Shown one piece after another: positions 33,658 to 40,323 of a DNA stretch of 41,623 bases (positions are counted from its first letter, which is position 1; every line of letters begins with the position of its first letter). The DNA lies in NCBI GenBank assembly GCA_029257715.1, contig JARIAT010000029.1:1-41623 (forward strand). Reading direction: 5' to 3'. Source of the stretch: Faecousia sp. (GTDB lineage Bacteria; Bacillota; Clostridia; Oscillospirales; Oscillospiraceae). The position numbers and the translations under genes are program-made. Under the pieces are notes generated by a model. It searched no databases. It saw only the letters and a program-made list of their open reading frames with translations, and was not told where the DNA came from.

Positions 33658-34767
33658 TTAGGAATTTTTCAGGCGGACCGGCAGAACCATATATGCAAAA
33701 TCCTGCTTTTCGTCCACAGGTGTCAGCACAATGGGGCTCAGTCCGTTGGTCAGTTCCAGTGTCACCTCTTCGGAGGGAACCGCCCGCAGGGCATCGGCCA
33801 GATAACGAACATTAAAGCCGATTTCCAGTTCTTTTCCGTCGCCGGCCAGCGAACACTGATCCTCGGCGGCGCCGATTGTGGTATTCGTCTTGAGATATAC
33901 CATCTGATCGGAGAACTGACAGCGTACAGGACTCTTAAACTTTTCGGATACAATCAGTCCAACTCTTTCGATAGAACTGGTCAAATCAGAAACATTTGCG
34001 ACCATTTTTATGGGGCAGTTTGTGGGGACAACCTTCTGCCACTCCAGGAAATCGCCCTCCAGCAGGCGGCAGACCAGTGTTGCAGCTCCCACCTCAAACA
34101 AAATATGCTTGGTTCCCAAGGTAAACGTGGCATTTTCATCGGAATCGGTGAGGATTTTCTCCACTTCCTTCAGCGCCGGAGCCGGAACAACAAATGCCAT
34201 CGTCCGCTGAGTGCTTTCCTCGGGATGATAGGTCCGCCGCGCCAGACGGAATCCGTCCACGGCAATGGCGGAAATGGCCATATTTTCCACCTCAAATCGG
34301 ACGCCGGTATGAATCGGGCGGCTCTGATTTTCAGAAACGGAGAAAATTGTTCCGGAAATCAGATTTTTGAGGGCGTTTTGCGGAATTTTCACGCCATGTC
34401 CCTCCCCGACATCGGGAAGATCGGGGTAATCGTCAGCCGATTCTGCGGCAATTGTAAAGGATGCGTAGCCGGCGCGGATGGAAACCTTGAAGCTTTCATC
34501 CACTGTAACAGTAACAGGACCTTCGGGCAGACGGCGGACAATATCCGCAAAAAGCTTCGCCGGAAGAATACATGCACCGGGCTCTTCCACTTCTGCCGGA
34601 ATGTCATAAGTGATGGCAGTCTCCATATTATAACCGGTAAGGCTCAGGCCAAGACCTGTTTTGCAGAGGATTCCTTCGATGACAGAAAGGCTGCTCTTTT
34701 GAGCAACGGTTCTGCTTGCAATACTCAGACCGGAAACGAGAGTGCTTTTTTCACAGGTAAAACGCAT
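33658..34767 (-). CDS. dnaN: DNA polymerase III sliding clamp (beta subunit)
   Basis: A 369-residue clamp with the usual three repeated domains. The start MRFTCEKSTLVSGLSIASRTV is typical, NMETAITYDIPAEVEEPGACILPAKLF lies in domain I (quoted in part), and the C-terminal VLTPVDEKQDFAYMVLPVRL matches the conserved end MPMRL type (here LPVRL). The clamp encircles DNA and tethers polymerases. The ATG at 34767 follows AAGGAG by 7 bases; the TTG at 34773 would sit too close. The gene is directly next to the oriC region. Confidence 0.97.
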   Translation of the reverse strand: MRFTCEKSTLVSGLSIASRTVAQKSSLSVIEGILCKTGLGLSLTGYNMETAITYDIPAEVEEPGACILPAKLFADIVRRLPEGPVTVTVDESFKVSIRAGYASFTIAAESADDYPDLPDVGEGHGVKIPQNALKNLISGTIFSVSENQSRPIHTGVRFEVENMAISAIAVDGFRLARRTYHPEESTQRTMAFVVPAPALKEVEKILTDSDENATFTLGTKHILFEVGAATLVCRLLEGDFLEWQKVVPTNCPIKMVANVSDLTSSIERVGLIVSEKFKSPVRCQFSDQMVYLKTNTTIGAAEDQCSLAGDGKELEIGFNVRYLADALRAVPSEEVTLELTNGLSPIVLTPVDEKQDFAYMVLPVRLKNS

Positions 34768-34781
34768 AAGCAAACTCCTTC

Positions 34782-35007
34782 TGTATGATAAATAATAAAA
34801 ATATAAATAAATAAACGAATTTAGCAGTAGCAGTCGCAGTAGAACGAATTTATGTGGATAACCGGAATTCTCTTACTGCTGCAATGATTTTTTGTCCACA
34901 CGATCCTGTGGACAGGATGGATCTTCTCCACAGGGGCTGTGGAAGAAAAACGGCACCGAAAATTCTCCACAGAAAAGTTTTCCACTTTCCACAGACCCTG
35001 TGGAGAA
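34782..35007. other. oriC: Probable chromosomal origin oriC (dnaN-dnaA gap)
   Basis: From left to right: an AT-rich stretch (34782-34820) suited to unwinding; a triplet run TAG-CAG-TAG-CAG-TCG-CAG-TAG (34822-34842); and then DnaA boxes. The boxes are TGTGGATAA (34853, perfect), TTGTCCACA (34892), TGTGGACAG (34907), TTCTCCACA (34924, 34963), TGTGGAAGA (34938), CTTTCCACA (34985) and TGTGGAGAA (34999). Box array, trio-like run and AT-rich tract in this order match the basal unwinding system described for B. subtilis oriC. Confidence 0.88.
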
Positions 35008-35051
35008 AATTTTAGGCGCAAAAATCCTCAAATCCCATCGTTTGAAAAAAA

Positions 35052-36365
35052 TTAAAGCTGAGAATTGATGTTTGCGGTGATATCGCGGATGTTATCCGAC
35101 AGGGAATTATTGCCGGACTTCAGCCCCTTCTCGATTTTTCGGATGGAGTTGAGAATGGTGGAGTGGTCGCGGTTGAATTCCTTGCCGATATCAGGCAGAC
35201 TCATGTTGGTCAGCTGACGAATGAGGTAAATTGCCACATGACGGGCATCGGCCGTTCCTTTGGATCGGTTGGTTCCCCGGAGCGTAACCTCATCTACATT
35301 ATAGAATTTGCAGACCTGACTGATAATCAGGCTGGGGGTGGGAACGGAATTGCCCTCGGCTTTAAACATATCGTCGATGGCACGGGAAATATTGGGCAGA
35401 TCCAGGGGCATATCGGTCAAATCCCGATATGCGAGGATTTTTTTGACGGTGCCTTCGATCTGACGGACATTGTTTGTGACATTGATGGCGATGTAATTGC
35501 AGACATCATCGCTCAGATCCAGTCCCAGATTACTGGCCTTGTTTTTCAAAATGGCCATACGGGTTTCGTAGTCGGGGGGCTGAATGTCTGCCAAAAGACC
35601 CCATTCAAAACGGGTTTTCAGTCGATCCTCCAGCGTAAGCATATCGCTGGGTTTGCGGTCGGAGGTCATAACGATCTGCTTGCGCTGCTCATAAAGATTA
35701 TTAAAAGTATGGAAAAACTCTTCCTGCGTGGATTCCTTACCGGCAATAAACTGAATATCATCAATCAAAAACAGGTCCGCTTCCCGATATTTTGTGCGAA
35801 ACTCCACATTTCGTCCGCTCTGAAGGGATGCGATCAGCTCATTTGTAAACTGATCGCCCTTGATGTAGACGATTTTGGCATCGGGGTTTTTCTTTCGGAT
35901 GGAATTTGCGATGGCGTAAAGCAGATGGGTTTTGCCCAGACCGGCAGGACCGTAAATAAACAGGGGATTATAAACCTGACCGGGGTTATTGCTGACTGCG
36001 ATTGCAGCAGAGTGCGCGAACCGGTTGGATGGTCCGACCACGAAATTATCAAAGGAAAACTGGGGCGCAAAATCCATAACAGTATTATTTTTGCCCCGAT
36101 TCAGGAAGTTTTGCTTCTCATTTTCGTCAAAAACCAGAAGTTTAGCGTCAGAATTGAAAATTTCCTTCAGAGCGGTCTGGATGTAATCGGTGCAGCGCAG
36201 GCGAATAATCTCCCGGCGGAAATCAGAGGGAGAATAGAGAATCAGATTCTCGTCGTTCAGCTCAATGACTTCTGCATCATCGAACCAGCTGGAGACTGTA
36301 ACGGCACCAAGGCGCTCTTCCAGATTGATGAGGATTTTGGCCCAGACATAGGCGGACGAATACAT
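35052..36365 (-). CDS. dnaA: Chromosomal replication initiator DnaA
   Basis: A 437-residue initiator. Domain I is at about residues 1-80, followed by an unusually short domain II. The AAA+ core begins at FSFDNFVVGPSN with Walker A YGPAGLGKTHLL, Walker B LFLIDDIQFIAGK, and an arginine-finger region. Domain IV ends with the DNA-binding signature FNRDHSTILNSIRKIE. The ATG at 36365 (MYSSAYVWAKIL) is 9 bases after AGGAG; an extension to 36461 would run through the promoter. It heads the dnaA-dnaN-yaaA-recF block. rpmH-rnpA, the usual neighbours upstream, are absent. Confidence 0.98.
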   Translation of the reverse strand: MYSSAYVWAKILINLEERLGAVTVSSWFDDAEVIELNDENLILYSPSDFRREIIRLRCTDYIQTALKEIFNSDAKLLVFDENEKQNFLNRGKNNTVMDFAPQFSFDNFVVGPSNRFAHSAAIAVSNNPGQVYNPLFIYGPAGLGKTHLLYAIANSIRKKNPDAKIVYIKGDQFTNELIASLQSGRNVEFRTKYREADLFLIDDIQFIAGKESTQEEFFHTFNNLYEQRKQIVMTSDRKPSDMLTLEDRLKTRFEWGLLADIQPPDYETRMAILKNKASNLGLDLSDDVCNYIAINVTNNVRQIEGTVKKILAYRDLTDMPLDLPNISRAIDDMFKAEGNSVPTPSLIISQVCKFYNVDEVTLRGTNRSKGTADARHVAIYLIRQLTNMSLPDIGKEFNRDHSTILNSIRKIEKGLKSGNNSLSDNIRDITANINSQL

Positions 36366-36432
36366 GGCGTGGCTCCTTTCGTAAAAAATCTGTGCGACTG
36401 TTTGTGGAAAACAGGCATAGAAATACACCATA

Positions 36433-36461
36433 ATTTTATCACAACGCTGTGGAAAAAACAA
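36433..36461 (-). promoter_or_regulatory. Probable dnaA promoter with a DnaA box in the spacer
   Basis: On the minus strand: TTGTTT (36456-36461), 17 bases, TAAAAT (36433-36438). A DnaA-box-like TGTGGAAAA (plus-strand reading, 36448-36456) overlaps the spacer and -35. Similar boxes lie at 36403 and 36553. Consistent with autorepression. Confidence 0.6.
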
Positions 36462-36571
36462 GGAGAAAGTCCTGCGGCACTATTTAATAAAAACGATATA
36501 CGTTTTTTTCGTAGAGACGGAGAAGACACCCATGAAATTTCTCGGGAATTCCTGTGGAAAATCCCCAAAAA

Positions 36572-36602
36572 ATAAAAACAGCGCGGCTTCGCCGCGCTGT
36601 TT
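36572..36602 (-). terminator. Terminator after the gamma-carbonic anhydrase gene
   Basis: 12-bp stem AAACAGCGCGGC/GCCGCGCTGTTT with a TTC loop and a T-run on the minus strand. It separates that gene from dnaA. Confidence 0.92.
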
Positions 36603-36617
36603 CCCCTGCAAAATTTT

Positions 36618-37088
36618 TCAGATCATTTTGCCAGGAAGAGTGTCCTGCGCATGTAAAATGTAGGATTCGGCATTTTTTCGGCCCGCTGCGATTTCTTCCG
36701 GCGTCAGATTCCGGACGACTTTCGCAGGAGATCCGAGGATCAGCGAACCGTCCGGGGCATTCATTTTTCCGGTAACCAGCGACCCTGCTCCTACCATGCA
36801 GTCTTCTCCGATCACAGCACCGTTTAGAACAATGGCTCCCATCCCTACCGTAGAATGACTTCCAATGGTACATCCATGTACAATTGCACCGTGTCCGACG
36901 GTGCAGTTTTTTCCGATTTTTATGTGTTCATGCAGGACACAGTTATCCTGAATATTGCTGCCGGCACCGATCTGGATGGGACCTTCGTCCCCACGGATCA
37001 CCGCACCGTACCAGATATTGACGTTTTCCTCGAGAGAAACATCCCCGACGACAGTTGCATTCGGGGCAAGATAAATTCGTTTGTCCAT
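36618..37088 (-). CDS. Gamma-carbonic anhydrase family protein (left-handed beta-helix)
   Basis: A 156-residue hexapeptide-repeat protein. NATVVGDVSLEENVNIWYGAVIRGDEG starts the beta-helix (quoted in part as NVNIWYGAVIRGD), followed by NIQDNCVLHEH and NCTVGHGAIVHGC, which supply the three zinc His residues expected in gamma-class enzymes. GSPAKVVRNLTPEEIA marks the C-terminal helix. Members hydrate CO2 or act as acyl-group proteins such as PaaY and YrdA; true activity is uncertain. AAAGGAG precedes the ATG. Its transcript has a leader of about 145 bases with marked secondary structure. CO2 supply would suit the carboxylases in this window, but no direct link is shown. Confidence 0.9.
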   Translation of the reverse strand: MDKRIYLAPNATVVGDVSLEENVNIWYGAVIRGDEGPIQIGAGSNIQDNCVLHEHIKIGKNCTVGHGAIVHGCTIGSHSTVGMGAIVLNGAVIGEDCMVGAGSLVTGKMNAPDGSLILGSPAKVVRNLTPEEIAAGRKNAESYILHAQDTLPGKMI

Positions 37089-37233
37089 GGGATTCTCCTT
37101 TTGTTTGATGTGAGATAAGCACTGTCACCAGGGGAAGCACGGAAAGTTTCCGGGGTTCCTTTGGACAGATGGGAGCAATTCTCCCGTCAGTTTCTCAGAA
37201 ACGATCCCGAGAAACTGGACAGTTTTTTGAGTT
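37089..37233 (-). promoter_or_regulatory. Structured 5' leader of the gamma-carbonic anhydrase gene
   Basis: Arms ACTGTC (37121-37126) and GACAGT (37218-37223) close a domain containing a perfect 9-bp stem CAGTTTCTC/GAGAAACTG (37188-37196/37209-37217), a 5-bp hairpin GGGAG/CTCCC (37171-37185), and a further possible GGAAA/TTTCC hairpin near 37141-37160. There is no T-run, so no built-in terminator is seen. It does not match any riboswitch class I recognise. Confidence 0.5.
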
Positions 37234-37239
37234 GTCTTA

Positions 37240-37268
37240 AGTGTATCAGCAGATATTCAAAAAGTAAA
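37240..37268 (-). promoter_or_regulatory. SigA-type promoter for the gamma-carbonic anhydrase gene
   Basis: On the minus strand: TTTACT (37263-37268), 17 bases, TACACT (37240-37245). Confidence 0.62.
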
Positions 37269-37280
37269 GCAGGGAATTCG

Positions 37281-37315
37281 AAAAAATCCCCGAAGCGGCT
37301 TCGCCGCTTCGGGGA
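37281..37315 (-). terminator. Terminator after the antiporter gene
   Basis: Perfect 13-bp stem TCCCCGAAGCGGC/GCCGCTTCGGGGA, TTC loop; six T residues follow on the minus strand. Confidence 0.93.
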
Positions 37316-37327
37316 AGGAGATTTTGA

Positions 37328-38596
37328 TTAGCTGGGATTTGCGATTCTGGCACTTGTTTTTCCTTCGGGATTGATTTCTCCCGCGCGGATCAGCGCCATC
37401 TTTGTCAGCATGGGGCCCACCAGCTCATAAATGAGCACAGAGAACAGCACCACATTGCGCACCATGGTGCCGTCGCTGAGCAGAACCGCGGTCTGGGCCA
37501 TACCCAGTGCGACACCGGCCTGAGGAAGCAGGGTAATGCCGAGATTTTTTGTGATTTTATGGTCAGCATGGCTGATTCGACAGCTGATATCAGCGCCCAG
37601 ATATTTCCCGAGAGAGCGGAAAATAATATAAACAATTCCCACCAGAAGAATCAGAGGACTGCCGAAAATGGTCAGATCCAGTTCTGCGCCGGAAATTACA
37701 AAAAACAGAATATTCAGCGGTGCGGTCCAGCGATCCACGCGGCCCATAAGCTCTTCGGAGAAGTCGCAGATATTGCAGAATACGGTTCCGGTCATCATGC
37801 AGACCAGAAGGAGAGAAAATCCACAGTGAATCGGTCCAATCTGGAATTCTACCATGGAAAGACCGACGGTCAAAAGTACAAACGCAACGGAAAGAGACAT
37901 ACGCTTGGAGCGGGAATGGAAGAATTTCTCGGTAAAATACAGCAGATAACCTGCGGCGGCGCCCAGCGTAAAGGAAAGCAGGATTTCGAGAATCGGCTCT
38001 ACAACCACGGCGGTTAAATTAACATTTCCCATTTCAAGGGCCTGTGCAATGCCAAAGGATGCGGAGAAAAGAATCAGACCCACAGCATCGTCAATGGCGA
38101 CAACCAGCAGTAGAAGTTTGGTCAGAGGGCCGTCTGCTTTGTACTGCTTGACAACCATCAAGGTTGCGGCAGGTGCAGTAGCGGCGGCAATGGCGCCGAG
38201 GGTAATTGCGGAGGGGAGGGAAAGTGCGTTAGGATAAACGAGATGAAGTGCAATCAATGCCAAATCTACGACTACGGTTGTGATAACTGCCTGAAGAATA
38301 CCGACCGTGATGGCCTGTTTGCCCATGGTTTTGAGCTGACTGAGCCGGAATTCATTGCCGATAGCGAAGGCGATGAATCCGAGGGCAGCTTGTGAGAGAA
38401 TGGTGAAATCCTCCGCCTGCGCCAAGGTATTGAATCCAAAGCCTAAAAAATTCAACCTTCCGAGACAAAATGGCCCAAGCAGCAGTCCGGCAATCAAGTA
38501 TGCCGTGACAGCAGGAAGGTGCAGTTTTTTTGCGACACGGGACATGAGCAGGCCACCGATGACGCATACTGCCATACAGATCAGATAACGTTCCAT
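37328..38596 (-). CDS. Cation:proton antiporter, CPA2 type
   Basis: A 422-residue membrane protein with about twelve helices of the Na+/H+ exchanger fold. LPAVTAYLIAGLLLGP near residue 28 and the discontinuous-helix LGAIAAATAPAATLMVVKQY lie in the first half. AIDDAVGLILFS near residue 167 carries the paired Asp motif typical of electrogenic CPA2 proteins. FFVISGAELDLTIFG and TLLPQAGVALGMAQ occupy the second half. It exchanges Na+ or K+ for H+. No C-terminal TrkA-N regulatory domain is present. A Na+ cycle with the decarboxylase pump is an attractive but unproven link. A short minus-strand promoter lies 35-63 bases upstream. Confidence 0.9.
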   Translation of the reverse strand: MERYLICMAVCVIGGLLMSRVAKKLHLPAVTAYLIAGLLLGPFCLGRLNFLGFGFNTLAQAEDFTILSQAALGFIAFAIGNEFRLSQLKTMGKQAITVGILQAVITTVVVDLALIALHLVYPNALSLPSAITLGAIAAATAPAATLMVVKQYKADGPLTKLLLLVVAIDDAVGLILFSASFGIAQALEMGNVNLTAVVVEPILEILLSFTLGAAAGYLLYFTEKFFHSRSKRMSLSVAFVLLTVGLSMVEFQIGPIHCGFSLLLVCMMTGTVFCNICDFSEELMGRVDRWTAPLNILFFVISGAELDLTIFGSPLILLVGIVYIIFRSLGKYLGADISCRISHADHKITKNLGITLLPQAGVALGMAQTAVLLSDGTMVRNVVLFSVLIYELVGPMLTKMALIRAGEINPEGKTSARIANPS

Positions 38597-38630
38597 AATA
38601 CATACCTCATTTCTTACTTAAAACGATTGT

Positions 38631-38659
38631 ATCATAGCATTTTTGTACCCACTCCACAA
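38631..38659 (-). promoter_or_regulatory. Possible promoter for the antiporter gene
   Basis: On the minus strand: TTGTGG (38654-38659), 17 bases, TATGAT (38631-38636). TACAAT (38627-38632 region) is an alternative -10. Confidence 0.4.
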
Positions 38660-38867
38660 CGGCAATCCTGACCAAACTTGTGACGAGGAACAGCATCATT
38701 CTCAGCCTATTTATACAATCCGAAGAACGAAATAGCCCGATTGAGAAACAACGGGGCATTTTGTGGATTTTTATTTGGGACACATGAGAAGTGGTTTCAT
38801 TGATTTTTACGTGGAATCAATCAAAAATCTCGCGGCTATCCTTTCAAAATTCGTCCGCAACGGTGGA

Positions 38868-38883
38868 TGTTTCACGTGGAACA
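38868..38883. other. parS: parS centromere site
   Basis: TGTTTCACGTGGAACA. Its reverse complement, TGTTCCACGTGAAACA, is the canonical Firmicute parS bound by ParB/Spo0J. It lies about 2.5 kb upstream of the dnaA start, non-coding, as expected for an origin-proximal site. A degenerate relative around TTACGTGGAATC is near 38807-38820. parAB are not in the window. Confidence 0.93.
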
Positions 38884-38887
38884 ATAC

Positions 38888-38917
38888 AAAAAAGCTCCTG
38901 CTTTCAGCAGCAGGAGC
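38888..38917 (-). terminator. Terminator on the minus strand next to parS
   Basis: GCTCCTGCT/AGCAGGAGC stem with a 6-base loop; six T residues follow on the minus strand. No coding gene directly precedes it, so it probably ends a non-coding transcript or read-through from the sortase gene. Confidence 0.82.
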
Positions 38918-39037
38918 GGCCGGGAACCTTCTGGACAGGATCAGAAAAAGCGCATCCCATCGAATGGGGGAAAAGACACCGCATTTGCGATTCAAAACTC
39001 CCACGTCATAAAGCTTATAAAAAGGTTCAAAATAGAA

Positions 39038-39167
39038 CGATATAAAAGACCGGTGGAATGATATCTAAGCCGCAGCGCCGGATGGAATCCGAGCGGTCCA
39101 GAACCGCTCTCACGGCCGCAGATGCCGACAGAATCCATCACAGAGGGATGTCAAGAACTTTATATCG
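39038..39167 (-). ncRNA. Candidate structured non-coding RNA domain
   Basis: This lies in a 760-base gene-free gap (38597-39356). CGATATAAA (39038-39046) and TTTATATCG (39159-39167) pair perfectly; inside, GATGGA (39081-39086) pairs with TCCATC (39134-39139), and inside that GAGCGGT (39091-39097) pairs with ACCGCTC (39103-39109). Two flanking positions are C-A or A-C on the plus strand but would be G-U pairs on the minus strand, which favours minus-strand RNA. A minus-strand terminator lies 120 bases downstream. No promoter could be fixed and no known family is recognised. Confidence 0.42.
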
Positions 39168-39264
39168 CGCCCCAGAGAGGCGTGCTGCAAGACTGTTATT
39201 GCATAAGGAAAGCAGCGGTACGCTGCGCATAAGGCTGCATACGGCCTCAAAGACCACAAAACAA

Positions 39265-39295
39265 GCCCCTGTCATCTGGAAAAGATGACAGGGGC
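39265..39295 (-). terminator. Hairpin after the sortase gene, probable terminator
   Basis: Perfect 13-bp stem GCCCCTGTCATCT/AGATGACAGGGGC with a 5-base loop, followed on the minus strand by TTGTTTTG. Confidence 0.75.
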
Positions 39296-39356
39296 GGTCA
39301 ATTTGACATATAGTTTTGGGGTAAGATTGGAGGACTTGAAGCAAAGTCATCTCAAA

Positions 39357-40205
39357 TTACTGCTGCGAAATCTTTCGGGCCACTACAACGAACCGGCCGT
39401 CCTTTTCGTGATAACTGCAAGTAGAAAGGGTCAGGAGCTGGTCACCGCTTTTTGCAGTGACTCCGGTGTCGTAAAGGGATTTTTCCAGATATTTTTGAAC
39501 GGCTGCGTCATAGTCTGCATCGCTTGCAGCATGGATAAAATCATAATACCGAAAAGCGGTTTCATATTGGTAGTAAACCCGATCGTAGAAGACGGACATG
39601 ATTTCATAGTCGTTCTGGGCATAAGGTGTATTAAAATGAATAATCGGATGCGCCTCCCAATAGGACTTGTCTTCATAGTTGAGCAGGTCTTTGAACATGG
39701 TTCCGTTATTCATATTGTGGGCGTAGATGATGAAATTATCGCTGTCTGGGGTGCTGCGTTCATCCAGAAACGGCGTTCCGGTTGTGCTGCGATGTCCGTC
39801 AAAATCCAGATGGAGATATTTTTCCGGATCGTCCGGCGTAAACATAACGGGGTAATCAATGGTAGTTCCGTCGATTTGCAGCCAGCCGTAAAAATCAGGA
39901 TTCGCAGCGGCCAGAGCGAGGTATTGAGATCCGGGAATCGGATCAGACGCTCCGGAAACGGAGGGATGGGTAGGATCAGAAGGATTGGCTCCGATTTCAC
40001 CGGAGGGAATGGGCGTGGGAGCAGAATGAACCTGCTGAGAGAGTGCCTCAAATTTCTTTTGGCTTTTATCGAGGCCGCTTTTTTCGTGCAGAGCTAAGAT
40101 TCCGAATTCCGCTGCCAGCAGAAGCAGAAGAATCGGAAGAAATTTAGTCCATCTGATTCGTTTCTTCTTTTTTGAATATCTGCCTTGGGTTGAAGAATTA
40201 TGCAT
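39357..40205 (-). CDS. Class B sortase
   Basis: A 282-residue type II membrane protein. The basic N-terminal SKKKKRIRW is followed by one membrane helix at about residues 22-40 and a Pro/Ser-rich stalk. The catalytic domain starts at NPDFYGWLQIDGTTIDYPVM. The catalytic His is in NFIIYAHNMNNGTMF near residue 165, the Cys in LLTLSTCSYH near residue 262, and the Arg in GRFVVVARK. The helix inserted before the Cys strand and TLSTC are class B features. It links proteins with sorting signals to the wall. It lies downstream of, and in the same direction as, a wall-anchored repeat protein that is its likely substrate, though a terminator separates the two. Confidence 0.93.
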   Translation of the reverse strand: MHNSSTQGRYSKKKKRIRWTKFLPILLLLLAAEFGILALHEKSGLDKSQKKFEALSQQVHSAPTPIPSGEIGANPSDPTHPSVSGASDPIPGSQYLALAAANPDFYGWLQIDGTTIDYPVMFTPDDPEKYLHLDFDGHRSTTGTPFLDERSTPDSDNFIIYAHNMNNGTMFKDLLNYEDKSYWEAHPIIHFNTPYAQNDYEIMSVFYDRVYYQYETAFRYYDFIHAASDADYDAAVQKYLEKSLYDTGVTAKSGDQLLTLSTCSYHEKDGRFVVVARKISQQ

Positions 40206-40261
40206 TTGTTATTCAGTCTCTTTCGTTAGATATGGGAATCAGAATTCAATGGGAATTTTTA

Positions 40262-40297
40262 GAAAAGGCGATAGCGGAATTACTTCCGCTACCGCCT
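40262..40297 (-). terminator. Terminator after the wall-anchored protein gene
   Basis: GGCG-TAGCGGAA pairs with TTCCGCTA-CGCC with one internal mismatch; TTTTCT follows on the minus strand. Partial read-through could feed the sortase gene. Confidence 0.8.
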
Positions 40298-40323
40298 AGT
40301 TGAAGCGTTTGCTTTATGTCCGA

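Noticed and set aside
39141..39155. A 15-base match on the minus strand to a conserved 16S rRNA phrase (CTTGACATCCCTCTG)
   Set aside because: Flanking sequence does not resemble 16S rRNA; most likely chance.
38763..39350. Small open frames of 60-85 codons in the gap around parS
   Set aside because: None has a convincing ribosome site or protein-like composition, and one overlaps the parS site and a terminator.
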